Origin: Streptomyces griseiscabiei
GTDB lineage: Bacteria; Actinomycetota; Actinomycetes; Streptomycetales; Streptomycetaceae
Reading direction: 5' to 3'
Assembly (NCBI RefSeq): GCF_020010925.1
Contig: NZ_JAGJBZ010000002.1
Location: 1,178,001-1,242,000 of the forward strand
Length of the DNA: 64,000 nucleotides
Shown here: piece after piece, positions 9,566-17,607 of the stretch
How the letters are laid out: every line of letters begins with the position of its first letter
Position numbering within the stretch: the stretch's first letter is position 1
Program-made: the position numbers and the translations under genes
Notes under the pieces: generated by a model
Told to the model about the DNA's origin: nothing
The model's database searches: none
Seen by the model: only the letters and a program-made list of their open reading frames with translations

Positions 9566-9999
9566 CTAGGGCCGGAACGCGGCGATCGCCGCCCGTACGT
9601 CTACCGCGTGTTCCCACTCCGTGTCGTACTCGCCCGAGGGCAGATGGCGGGTGCGTACAAGGGTGTCAGCCGCTTCGGCGACCGCGTCAGGCAGCGCGTA
9701 GATGCGGCGGAGCGGGGTGATGGGGCCGCGGGGAGGATCCGCTGGCATGGTCCGAGGAAGGCATAGGCCCAGCCGGAGTCCTCCTTCCAGGTGAGGCGGA
9801 TGCCTGCGGGGCGCACGGTACGGCTGATGTCCCAGCCGAGGACGAGGTACATCGTCTCGCCGTGTTCGCGGCCCGTGCGCTCGACACGGACGGCCCCCGG
9901 CGGGATGCCGCGCTCGGTGAGGGCCTGGTCTACGGCGCGGGCGTAGGGCCAGTGCGGCAGCAGCTCGTACGGCAGGAGTCCGGGCGGGTGGAGCGGCAT
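9566..9999 (-). pseudogene. DUF6292-like protein, frame broken near 9749
   Basis: The N-terminal part starts at ATG 9999 behind GGGAGG and reads to GWAYAFLGP. The C-terminal part (PADPPRGPITPLRRIYALPD to the stop at 9566) continues the same domain in another frame. One extra C in the run at about 9749 would join them into a protein of about 144 residues. The pattern, with a 'W..dsGWayaf' strand followed by a 'PLR.I.alPdaVA' helix, resembles the Streptomyces DUF6292 family, whose role is unknown. The break may be a sequencing error rather than a real mutation. Confidence 0.55.
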
Positions 10000-10031
10000 G
10001 TCCCTCGCCTCCCGGCGAGTCGGGGGCCGGT

Positions 10032-11042
10032 TCAGGAGGCGGGGCGCAGGCGGGTGGCGGCCGGGCCGATGGCGTCGGCGCCGAACTTGGCGCGGATGCG
10101 GTCGCTGACGGCCTCGGCGGTCAGGCGGGCCTCGCGTTCCCGGTCGAGGCTGATCTGCAGCGTGACCTGCCCGGCGTCGGCCAGGTCCTGGCCGGTGAGG
10201 GTGAGGCCGGTCAGGCGCCCGCGCTGGAGACCCGCGGCGTCCATCATCCGGTAGGCGAGGGTTCTGAGGTCCTCGTCGTGCCCGGAGGGCTCCGGGAGTC
10301 GGCGGGTGGTCTCCCACGTGCCGCCGCCGGCGAACCGGAGCGTCAGATGCAGGGCGCGGGCGGCCTGGTCGCGGTGGCGCAGGAGCTGCCCGAGCTGGAC
10401 CACCAGGCCGAGCAGGGCGGCGCGGACTTCGGCTCCGTCCAGTGTGTGCCGGGGGAAGGCGCAGCGGACCGCGGCGGAGGCTGGCAGGGAGCGCGGGGTG
10501 ACGGGGCGGGGGTCGATGCCGCGGGCCCGGTCGGCGGCGAGCCGCCCGGCGCGACCGCCCAGGAGTCGCTGGACGGTGGCGGTCGGCACCGCGGCCAGCA
10601 GGCCCACGCGGTCGATGCCGTACGCGCGCAGTACCTCCGCCTGCCGGGGGCCGATCCCGTGGAGGGTCTCGACCGGCAGCGGCCCCAGCCAGCCGGCGAC
10701 CTCCGCGGGCTCGACAACAAGGACGCCGCCGGGGGCCGGGACCTGCGCGGACGCGGTGGCCGCGATGCTGACACTCGGGCCGATGCCCACGCGGACGTCG
10801 ACACCGAGCCGGGAGATCGTACGGACCCGCAGGACCTCCCCCAGACGTCGGGAGTGAACGCCGTGGTAGCGCAAGGCCCCCTTCAGCTCCACGAGAGCGG
10901 CCGACGGAGGGAGCGCCTGGACGATCGGGGACAGCTCGGCCAGCTGCTCCAGAACCTGCCGGTAGACGTCTTCCCGCACCCTGTCCGGGCAGCGCACATG
11001 CATCACCGTCGACACTTCACGCACCCTTTCACCCGCGGTCAC
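10032..11042 (-). CDS. Y-family DNA polymerase homologue lacking catalytic acids (ImuB-like)
   Basis: The fold is that of a Y-family translesion polymerase: palm-like N-terminus, a helix-hairpin-helix segment (LHGIGPRQAEVLRAYGI) and a little-finger-like C-terminus. The usual D-x-D at the N-terminus is replaced by MHVRCPD, and the usual S-x-DE motif by LVELKGALRYHG, so both catalytic acid sites are missing. Catalytically dead Y-family proteins such as ImuB serve as adaptors for a mutasome. The start is uncertain: GTG 11042 follows GAGGAGGAGG, while ATG 11003 and ATG 11066 are alternatives. A LexA-type box lies 30 bases upstream. No ImuA or DnaE2 gene is in the window. Confidence 0.7.
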   Translation of the reverse strand: MTAGERVREVSTVMHVRCPDRVREDVYRQVLEQLAELSPIVQALPPSAALVELKGALRYHGVHSRRLGEVLRVRTISRLGVDVRVGIGPSVSIAATASAQVPAPGGVLVVEPAEVAGWLGPLPVETLHGIGPRQAEVLRAYGIDRVGLLAAVPTATVQRLLGGRAGRLAADRARGIDPRPVTPRSLPASAAVRCAFPRHTLDGAEVRAALLGLVVQLGQLLRHRDQAARALHLTLRFAGGGTWETTRRLPEPSGHDEDLRTLAYRMMDAAGLQRGRLTGLTLTGQDLADAGQVTLQISLDREREARLTAEAVSDRIRAKFGADAIGPAATRLRPAS

Positions 11043-11070
11043 GAGACCCACCTCCTCCTCATCCATGATA

Positions 11071-11086
11071 TCGAACTAGAATTCGA
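11071..11086. promoter_or_regulatory. LexA/SOS-type box between divergent genes
   Basis: TCGAACTAGAATTCGA matches the actinobacterial SOS box (TCGAAC-N4-GTTCGA) at all fixed positions but one. It lies in the short gap between the minus-strand Y-family gene and the plus-strand DUF6233 gene, where a DNA-damage control site is expected. Sequence match only; binding is inferred. Confidence 0.65.
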
Positions 11087-11130
11087 AGTGTGAGGGTTCA
11101 AGCCCTGCGACGAGGAACCTAGGACCGACC

Positions 11131-11469
11131 GTGCTCGATGACCTGCCTCCCGACCTGGCCCGGCTGCATACGCTGAGGGTCTGGCATCTGATGTGGGTAT
11201 CGCGCATCGAAACCAAGATCGCCGCTCTGGAAGAGCGGGAAGCCGAGGTCGCACGCGGCAGGCAGAGAAAGCCGGCGGAGCCGGACTGGCTCGTCGAGCT
11301 GGGCATCGGGGTCGGCCGCCCGGCCGTCGAGCTGCACGTCGGCGGCTGCTACGCCGCCGGAAAGCGACGCCGCCCCGTCGGCCGCGACGAAGCGCGACGA
11401 CTCCTCGCATCGGGCCTGCGCGCCTGCACACACTGCCGGCCCGACCAGCACCTCGGCATCCTGGAGTAA
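11131..11469 (+). CDS. DUF6233-family protein
   Basis: A 112-residue protein close to the Streptomyces DUF6233 family. It has a helical N-terminus (RVWHLMWVSRIETKIAALEE) and a C-terminal half with HVGGCYAAGKRRRP and ACTHCRPDQHLGIL. The conserved cysteines (GGC, CTHC) could bind a metal. Such genes recur on Streptomyces plasmids and in chromosomal accessory regions, and their role is unknown. It starts with GTG 11131 and is divergent from the Y-family gene, sharing its SOS-type control region. Confidence 0.75.
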   Translation: MLDDLPPDLARLHTLRVWHLMWVSRIETKIAALEEREAEVARGRQRKPAEPDWLVELGIGVGRPAVELHVGGCYAAGKRRRPVGRDEARRLLASGLRACTHCRPDQHLGILE

Positions 11470-11554
11470 GTCCCAGAGAGGGAGACGCACCTTCGCGAGC
11501 CGTATGCTGCCTCGCGGGCCGAGCGCGCCCATCACCCGGAACAGGACACCGCCG

Positions 11555-11758
11555 ATGACCACCATCACCGTGTCTCCGATCACCGAACCCGACCCGTCCG
11601 CGCTGGTCTGCCCCGGCGACCGGGTCGGTCTGTGCTCCGGCTGCCAACGCAAGACGCACAAGTACGGCGCTGGCGGGGCGCCCTTGTGTCAGTGGTGCCT
11701 CTCCCCTGTGCAGGACACATGGGGCGCGGCCGTGCGCTACGTCAACACCCGCCCGTAG
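11555..11758 (+). CDS. Small zinc-ribbon-like protein
   Basis: A 67-residue protein with two CxxC pairs (CSGCQRK and CQWC) 17 residues apart, the spacing of a small zinc ribbon. It starts at ATG 11555. It lies 85 bases after the DUF6233 gene on the same strand and may share its transcript. No close family recognised. Confidence 0.5.
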   Translation: MTTITVSPITEPDPSALVCPGDRVGLCSGCQRKTHKYGAGGAPLCQWCLSPVQDTWGAAVRYVNTRP

Positions 11759-11787
11759 CCCCCGGCACGTCCCAGAGCGTCGGCACT

Positions 11788-11910
11788 TCAGGCACTCCGC
11801 CTCGGCTTCCGGGTGGCCGCCCTTGCCGCGGTCCTCTTGGCCTGCGTCGCCTTCTTGGCCGTGGCGTTCTGGGAGCGCCACCATCGCCTGCCATCAGGAA
11901 TCCGCACCAC
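11788..11910 (-). CDS. Possible 40-residue very basic protein
   Basis: A short frame from GTG 11910 whose second half (KKATQAKRTAARAATRKPRR) is rich in Lys, Arg and Ala, like the tails of actinobacterial histone-like proteins. Codons after the first eight residues end in G or C as in real genes. A TTGAGG just upstream could be its ribosome site. The first codons overlap a 40-bp segment repeated at 12507. It could be a gene fragment. Confidence 0.35.
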   Translation of the reverse strand: MVRIPDGRRWWRSQNATAKKATQAKRTAARAATRKPRRSA

Positions 11911-11920
11911 CTCAACATGC
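11881..11920. repeat. 40-bp direct repeat, copy A
   Basis: This 40-bp segment matches 12507-12546 at 33 of 40 positions in the same orientation, including CACCTCAACATGC at the right end. On the minus strand both copies encode HVEV-x-RIP, so they may be leftovers of a duplicated gene. Confidence 0.5.
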
Positions 11921-12014
11921 CCGCTTGCGGGGGCATGACCCAGATATGCCAGGAACCCCGTCACGGGGTGACCTTGCCAGTGAGGGCGGTGACGCGACTG
12001 ACGGCGCCGCCGGG

Positions 12015-12341
12015 TTACCCCTGCCTCTTGATCCCGATCGCCGGGTTCAGGTCGTCCAGCTTGACCTTCAGGCCGGCCGGGGCATGCAGGAGCGCCGCCG
12101 CGATGAACGCCCCGTTCGAGACGTAAGTGCCGGTCGTGGTCTCCATTGCATGCTTGTGGGTGTACGAGGAGATCTCCCCTGGCGCATTGAGCCATGGCTG
12201 CTCAGCGATCCAGGCGTGGGCGGCCTGAACCTCGTCGAGCGTGACAGGCGTCGGGGCGAAGGCGCTGGGGCCGTAGCCGTTCCCGCTCAGCTGCGGGTGG
12301 GAGGCGGTGAGGGTGTCGATATCGGCCTGTGTCACGGTCAT
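12015..12341 (-). CDS. Conserved small protein of unknown function
   Basis: A 108-residue protein from ATG 12341 with AAGGAGAG about 6 bases upstream. The C-terminal half (SSYTHKHAMETTTGTYVSNG then AFIAAALLHA) has a pattern I associate with small proteins of actinobacterial mobile elements, where a Tyr-x-Ser-Asn-Gly turn is followed by a helix. I see no catalytic motif, signal peptide or membrane segment. Function unknown. Confidence 0.65.
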   Translation of the reverse strand: MTVTQADIDTLTASHPQLSGNGYGPSAFAPTPVTLDEVQAAHAWIAEQPWLNAPGEISSYTHKHAMETTTGTYVSNGAFIAAALLHAPAGLKVKLDDLNPAIGIKRQG

Positions 12342-12506
12342 ATCGGCTCTCCTTGTGGTTAGTCGGGCTGGGGCCATTGTGTCCCCATCTGCGGGGTGAC
12401 GTTTGCTGGGATTGGGTTGCTGGCCTCTGCGTCCTCGCGATCGTCCGCGACTGCGGGGCGGCATCTGGAACCGAAGTGCCCCTGGCGACCACACACGGTG
12501 ACGCCC

Positions 12507-12546
12507 CTATCGCCCGTCATAAGGAATACGCGGCACCTCAACATGC
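12507..12546. repeat. 40-bp direct repeat, copy B
   Basis: Partner of 11881-11920. Here the minus-strand reading ends in a stop soon after HVEVPRIPYDGR, so this copy looks decayed. The rest of the 12342-12579 gap shows no gene. Confidence 0.5.
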
Positions 12547-12579
12547 GCACCTACCGGGCTCCTCCTCCCGGACACGCTT

Positions 12580-13554
12580 CTACGAGTGGCTGGCGTCAGA
12601 CGGGTCGTCGGGGGCGAGGTCGGGGCGGAGCCGGTGCCAGGAGGGGTGGCGCAGGTATCCGGCTCGGGTGCGGGTGGTGTAGGTGATCTCGGCGACGAGG
12701 CGGGGCAGGACCCAGCGGGCTCCAAGCACTTTGGGGGCGGGGGCGAAGGGGCAGGTGGTCCAGGCGGCCACCGCGAGCAGGTCGGCGAGTCGGCGGCGTT
12801 CGTCGTCGCTCCAGCCGGTGCCGACCGATCCGATGTAGCGCAGCGGGCCGTCGCGGAGTTCGCCGAGGAGGACGGCGCCGGGCAGTCCGGCCAGTCGGCC
12901 GGTGCCGGGCACCCAGCCGCCGATGACGGCATCGGCGGTCTGTACATTTTTGATCTTGAGCCAGTCGCTGGAACGTACGCCCGGCCGGTAGGGCGAGGTG
13001 AGCCGTTTCGCGATCACGCCCTCCAGCCCGGCTTCCCGGGTCGCCCGAAGTGCGCTTGCGGCGTGGTCGACGACAGCCGCGGGCACCGACCAGGCCGGAC
13101 CGTGCAGGCCGAGGCCGGTCAGGGTCTGGCGGCGTTCGGTCCAGGGCAGGCTGGTGAGATCCCGACCGTCGAGGTAGAGCACGTCGAACACCACCAGGAG
13201 CACGGGTACCCGCAGTGCCAGGCGGGCGGCGCGGTCGGGGCTGTGCGCCAGGCCCATGCGGGACTGGAGGAGTTCGAAGTCGGGGCGGCCGTCCGTGTCC
13301 GTGGCGATGATCTCCCCGTCCAGCACCGCCGACCGGCCGCCGAGCGCGGCGGGCAGGCCGTGCAGCTCGGGGTAGGCGGCGGTGACCGCGTGTCCGCCCC
13401 GGGAGCGGATCGAGACCGTGCCGTCGCCGGGCAGGAAGGCCAGGGCGCGCTGGCCGTCCTGCTTGGTCTCCACCGCCCACCGTTCGTCGCCGCCGGGCAG
13501 CGGCAGACTCCCGGCGGAGGCGAGCATGGGTGCGAGGGCGGGAAGCGGGTCCAT
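12580..13554 (-). CDS. ATP-dependent DNA ligase (LigC/LigD-ligase type)
   Basis: An ATP-dependent DNA ligase of about 324 residues. Motif I KQDGQR carries the adenylated lysine at residue 31. Other ligase motifs follow: LDGEII, FDVLY, GVIAKR and WLKIKN. The OB-fold C-terminus (YIGSVGTGWSDDERRRL) is present. It is a free-standing ligase without polymerase or nuclease domains, like actinobacterial LigC or the ligase module of LigD, and could seal nicks in repair or end joining. ATG 13554 is chosen because the ligase similarity begins there; an in-frame ATG at 13605 is possible. Neither start has a strong ribosome site. Confidence 0.88.
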   Translation of the reverse strand: MDPLPALAPMLASAGSLPLPGGDERWAVETKQDGQRALAFLPGDGTVSIRSRGGHAVTAAYPELHGLPAALGGRSAVLDGEIIATDTDGRPDFELLQSRMGLAHSPDRAARLALRVPVLLVVFDVLYLDGRDLTSLPWTERRQTLTGLGLHGPAWSVPAAVVDHAASALRATREAGLEGVIAKRLTSPYRPGVRSSDWLKIKNVQTADAVIGGWVPGTGRLAGLPGAVLLGELRDGPLRYIGSVGTGWSDDERRRLADLLAVAAWTTCPFAPAPKVLGARWVLPRLVAEITYTTRTRAGYLRHPSWHRLRPDLAPDDPSDASHS

Positions 13555-13761
13555 GGGCCAGGTGTGGCCGCAGGCGGGTGCATCGTCACCTGAGCGGCCC
13601 GACATTACCCCGGACAGCCCCGCCGTCAGCGCTGCGGATCACCTTCGCCCGCGGCCCCCACGTAAGGGCTGAGGCGGGCGTCCGCGCGCCCGCTGGGAGT
13701 CGCATAGGCCGCGTTCCGAGGCTGATTCGGCGGGTCCCAGTCGGCGGACCGCTGGGGCGGC

Positions 13762-15123
13762 TCAGGCGCGGGTTCGTCGCGTGCCTCGTGCGGGAGGAGG
13801 GGGTGCGACCTGTGGGGTCGGGGAGGCGTGCGCGGGGCGTGCGGGGTGGGTGTGTCGTGTGCCGGTTGCGTGGGCGAGGGTCTCGGCGAGGCCGGCCAGC
13901 ATTGCGCTGGGGGTGGAGGGGGAGGCGGTGATGGTCCAGGTGGGGTGGTCGATGCTGGGGCCGGCCCAGATGGTCCAGGTGGCGAGGGTGCTGTTGGGCT
14001 GCTGCGCGGCGAAGGCGTCGAACTGGACGCCCGCGTCTGCGTCGGGGGACGTCCAGCGGATCCATCGGCCACTGACGGTGTGCTTCCATCCGGCGTCGGA
14101 GAGCGGCTGGGTGGCTGCCGTGACCGTCCACTCGTCCACCGGGGTGCCGATGACCGTGTCCCAGCCACTCCCGTCGGCGAGGTGGATGAGCAGATCCTGC
14201 AGCACGGGGGCGGGGGTGGTGCCGGTCGCGGTGAGGTGCCACATGCGGTCGGAGACGGGGGTCTCGTAGACGGCGACGGTCCAGGCGGTGTCACGGGGGT
14301 GGGTTTCGTGGACTCGCTCGATGCGCAAGGTCTGTGACTCGTGGATGGCGTGGGTCGTCTCGTCCGACCAGGTCCGCCACTTCTGGAACGTGCTGTGCGT
14401 GTCGAGGAAGGTGTCGAGGAGTGCGTCGTGGTCGCCGGTATCGGCCAGGTAGGCGGGGACGGTCTCCCGCGCTGTGCGGGATGGTTCGGGCTTGGCGGTG
14501 GTGACGTCGAAGACGGAGCGCGCTGCGATGGCGGCGCGTTCGGTATCCGTCAGGGGTGCCGGGCCGGGGCGCATCGAGGCTGCGTGGACCTTTTCGAAGG
14601 CTGCCAGCGCCTGGGCGGGTGAGTCGAAGGTGTCCGCGACCTGGCGCAGGTGGTCCTCGCCGTGGAGGTACACGGACGTGCCGCCCTGGTGGAGGTAAGT
14701 GCCGACCGCGACGGTGGTGTGGCCGTCGTGGGCGTGGGCGTGGATGAGGAGATGGCCGTGGCGGATGTCGTCGTGGATCTTCTGCGCCTGCTGGGACACC
14801 TCGCGGATCTCGCTGCGAGTGCACCAGGACATCGGGTAGTTCGGCCAGGTCCATTCCTCGTCGATGGCTTCCTGGAGCCGCGCGGTGATCTCGACGGTGA
14901 TGCCTTCGGCCCTCAGGTGTTTGGCCGCGTCGCCTGCCCAGTGGGGTTCTTCGTGATCGATGCGGGCCAGGACCAGCACGTTGGTGGCGGCGACGTGCCA
15001 GTCGGCGGCCTCCAGAGCGGTGAGGGCGATGTGGGCCTGTGTGCCGTTCAGGACGGCCTGCACGGCGCTGGGGTGGGTGGGGTGGGTGTCGAGGCGGACG
15101 TGGGCGTCGATGGCGGGAGTCAC
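13762..15123 (-). CDS. Protein with C-terminal DUF317-like domains
   Basis: A protein of about 453 residues. The N-terminal half is unassigned and includes a His-rich stretch near IHAHAHDGHTT. The C-terminal part carries paired DUF317-like units: a strand motif WTVAVYETP, then an A-P-V-L-x-D-L helix, then GWKHTVSGRWIRWTSPDADA. DUF317 proteins are found almost only in Streptomyces, often near conjugation genes, and have no known activity. The start is GTG 15123 with only a weak ribosome site. It lies just downstream of the DnaB-N/methyltransferase/PP-loop operon on the same strand. Confidence 0.7.
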   Translation of the reverse strand: MTPAIDAHVRLDTHPTHPSAVQAVLNGTQAHIALTALEAADWHVAATNVLVLARIDHEEPHWAGDAAKHLRAEGITVEITARLQEAIDEEWTWPNYPMSWCTRSEIREVSQQAQKIHDDIRHGHLLIHAHAHDGHTTVAVGTYLHQGGTSVYLHGEDHLRQVADTFDSPAQALAAFEKVHAASMRPGPAPLTDTERAAIAARSVFDVTTAKPEPSRTARETVPAYLADTGDHDALLDTFLDTHSTFQKWRTWSDETTHAIHESQTLRIERVHETHPRDTAWTVAVYETPVSDRMWHLTATGTTPAPVLQDLLIHLADGSGWDTVIGTPVDEWTVTAATQPLSDAGWKHTVSGRWIRWTSPDADAGVQFDAFAAQQPNSTLATWTIWAGPSIDHPTWTITASPSTPSAMLAGLAETLAHATGTRHTHPARPAHASPTPQVAPPPPARGTRRTRA

Positions 15124-15190
15124 GGTGGGGTCTCGTCTGTTCTGCCGGTGGCCGGACCCTTCGGCCCGGCCACCGGCGTGTGTGCGGGGG

Positions 15191-16318
15191 CTATCGGGTT
15201 GCTCGTGTGGAGCGGGCGGGGTGCGCGGCCGTGGTGGTCGGTGGGCCGGCGCGGGTGGTGACGGCCGGACGCCGCCGTTGGGGCGGGGTGGGTGAGGTGG
15301 CGTGCTGCCAGCGGGTGCGGACGGCGGCGATGTCGGCGAGGGCGCGTCGGGCGCCGACGACGAGCTGGAACGGGGTGTTCGCCGGGTCGCCTGTGTACGC
15401 CTCGATGCGCCGGCCGGTGTGCTCGGCGGTGGCCAGGAGGGAGCGGCGCAGGGCCCGTTCGCCCCAGCGCTCGATGGAACCGGCCGGTTCGGCCAGCATG
15501 CGCAGGACCTCGCCCGCCTCACGACCGTCGTCCAGCAGGCCGCGCTGCTGGGCCTCCCACAGGACGGTGACGGGGTCGACGGGCTCGCGTCGGTGGGCCA
15601 GGGCGGTCAGGCACTGCCACAGGCCGGCGTGCAACGGAAGGGTGAGGTCGCCGGGGAGCAGCCACCGTACGGCGCCGATCTCGCCGGGATAGGCCGTCGC
15701 GGTGGCGAGCAGGACTTGTTCCTCCTCGACGGCCTCCGCCGGGTCGTGCGCGGCGGGAGGCGGCGGTGGCGTGGTGCGGGGCAGCACGCCCGCGCGGGGC
15801 GGGAACCGGCCGGCGATGTCGTCCACGACCGCGGCGAGCGCGTCGGCCTCGGCGAGCACCGGCTGCACGGGATCGGGGAGGGAGATGCCGTGGACGGTGT
15901 GGACGAGGCGTTCGGCGGCTTTCCGTATTCGGCGGCGGGCGTGTTCGGCCTCGACCAGCCGGGCATAGGCCGGCGCGTGACGGGGCCGGGGGCAGACCTG
16001 CACGAGGGTGTGCAGGTAGGAGGCGGTCAGTGCGCGGGCGTGCTCGCGGGCGGCGTTGAGGACCGCGTTGAGCCAGCTGGTGTCCTGCGTGTGCTGGTTC
16101 GGGTCGGGGGCGGGCAGGACGCGGATTGCGTCGAACAGGGCGCCGTGCGCGTAGTTGGAGAACGAGTCGGATGTGATCCCGTCGACCTCGTGGAGGCGGT
16201 GGGGTTGGAGGAGGAGAGCGCCGAGGAGGGCCTGCTCGGCGTAGTACACGGGCTGCGGCGGATACGTGTCGGGCAGATCGTCGAGGTCGTCCACCGCATT
16301 GTCGGGGGTGGGGGGCAT
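15191..16318 (-). CDS. DnaB helicase N-terminal-domain-like protein
   Basis: A 375-residue protein with two segments resembling the helical N-terminal domain of the DnaB replicative helicase. The first begins YAEQALLGALLLQPHRL at about residue 26; the second lies at about 200-300 (LLPGDLTLPLHAGLWQCLTA). The RecA-like motor domain is absent, so it is not a helicase by itself. It could bind the replisome or primase, or act as a loading or inhibitor factor. Its ATG overlaps the methyltransferase stop, so it is translated as the third gene of that operon. Confidence 0.72.
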   Translation of the reverse strand: MPPTPDNAVDDLDDLPDTYPPQPVYYAEQALLGALLLQPHRLHEVDGITSDSFSNYAHGALFDAIRVLPAPDPNQHTQDTSWLNAVLNAAREHARALTASYLHTLVQVCPRPRHAPAYARLVEAEHARRRIRKAAERLVHTVHGISLPDPVQPVLAEADALAAVVDDIAGRFPPRAGVLPRTTPPPPPAAHDPAEAVEEEQVLLATATAYPGEIGAVRWLLPGDLTLPLHAGLWQCLTALAHRREPVDPVTVLWEAQQRGLLDDGREAGEVLRMLAEPAGSIERWGERALRRSLLATAEHTGRRIEAYTGDPANTPFQLVVGARRALADIAAVRTRWQHATSPTPPQRRRPAVTTRAGPPTTTAAHPARSTRATR

Positions 16319-17607
16319 CAGGCGGCCAGGGTGAAGTCGTCGGGGTCGAGGGGCACGCGCAGGTGGTCGGCGAGGAGGTGGGCGGCGAGCCGCGGGGGGA
16401 CGGCGTTGCCTATCTGGGAGAACTGCTGTCCCTTGTTGCCGGCCCAGGGGTAGTCGGCGGGGAAGGTCTGCAGCACGCCCGCTTCCCGGGCGGTGATCCG
16501 GATCGGCGCCGGGGACACGGGTGCCGCCACCCCCGTTGCATCCACCCGCGGAGTGCCGACCCGTTCAGCGATCCAGGCGCATTCGTTGGCGCGACGTCCG
16601 AAGAAAAGCGTCCCGGCCGGTTCCTCGATCGGTCTGACGGTGGCGTTGGCCTGGTTGTTGTTGCGCAGGGACCAGGCCCAGCGGTGTGCTTCGACCGTGA
16701 GGGCGGGGACGGGTGTGTCGGCCGGCTGGTTGCCGTGGACTCCGTGCGGGGCGGGCCGGCCGGTTCCTGCCCGGTGGGTCGTCGGGGCGTCCGTGTCGGG
16801 GCGGGGTGTCCAGGTGCCGCGGTCGCGGGCGTTGACCAGGGTCTTGCGGGAGCCGGAAGGGAAGGGTTCGGGGCCGCCTCCGGGTCCGCCGCCGGCGCAT
16901 ACGGTGGGGACGGGGCGGTCGGTGGCGCCCCAGCCGAGGGCCTGGGCCATGGACACCCAGCGGGCGCGGCCCGGCCCGAACAGCGACTCCGGTTCGGCGA
17001 CCGGGGCGTGGGTGGGCGCCGGGGGTTGGGCGGTGCGGGTCCGGGAGGCGATCAGGATCGCCCGCCGCCTGGTCTGGGGGACGCCGTAGTCGGCGGCATT
17101 GAGGATCCCGGTCCACACCGAGAACCCCCAGCCGCGCAGGACGGCCGCGTACTGCCGCCACAGCGGCAGCACGTCGGGGACCTCCTCCATGACCACCCAC
17201 TCCGGCTCCCCGGCCAGGTTGAGGGCATGGAGGTAGCGCATGGGCTCGGCGGCCAGGAGGGAGCGCTCGTCCGCGCACGCGCCGAGGAGCTGCTCGCGGG
17301 TGTCGCGTCCGGCGGCGAGGTCGGCGACGGCCTGGTGGACCAGCGGCTGGTCGACCAGCCCCAGGCGCTTGCCGGCCATGCTCCATGCCTGGCACGGAGG
17401 AGAGGCGATCAGCCCCAGGACACGGCCGGAGAAGATCCACGCCGGATAGGCGGCGACATCCGTCCGGATCGTCAACTGCCCAGCCGCAGACCGGGTCCTG
17501 CATGCCCACTCGTCCCACTCCAGGCCCACATCGCGGGCGCCGAGAACGGTGAGAGCGTGGCTCCAACCGCCGGGCCCGGCGAACAGATCGAGGATGATCC
17601 CCCTCAA
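16318..17607 (-). CDS. DNA (cytosine-5) methyltransferase
   Basis: A 429-residue C5-cytosine methyltransferase. Motif I is LDLFAGPGGWS at 6-16. The catalytic PCQ is at residues 71-73 within SPPCQAWS. Motif VI appears as MEEVPD, motif VIII as QTRRRAILIAS and motif X as IGNAVPPRLAAHLL. The long segment between VIII and X is the target-recognition region. No restriction endonuclease is adjacent, so it looks like an orphan or anti-restriction enzyme, though the coupled PP-loop gene is unusual. It starts at TTG 17607, overlapping the upstream stop by four bases (TTGA). Confidence 0.9.
   Translation of the reverse strand: MRGIILDLFAGPGGWSHALTVLGARDVGLEWDEWACRTRSAAGQLTIRTDVAAYPAWIFSGRVLGLIASPPCQAWSMAGKRLGLVDQPLVHQAVADLAAGRDTREQLLGACADERSLLAAEPMRYLHALNLAGEPEWVVMEEVPDVLPLWRQYAAVLRGWGFSVWTGILNAADYGVPQTRRRAILIASRTRTAQPPAPTHAPVAEPESLFGPGRARWVSMAQALGWGATDRPVPTVCAGGGPGGGPEPFPSGSRKTLVNARDRGTWTPRPDTDAPTTHRAGTGRPAPHGVHGNQPADTPVPALTVEAHRWAWSLRNNNQANATVRPIEEPAGTLFFGRRANECAWIAERVGTPRVDATGVAAPVSPAPIRITAREAGVLQTFPADYPWAGNKGQQFSQIGNAVPPRLAAHLLADHLRVPLDPDDFTLAA

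Noticed and set aside
15302..16453. A long plus-strand frame opposite the DnaB-N and methyltransferase genes
   Set aside because: Antisense shadow of recognisable proteins; composition is Gly/Arg/Val-rich without structure.
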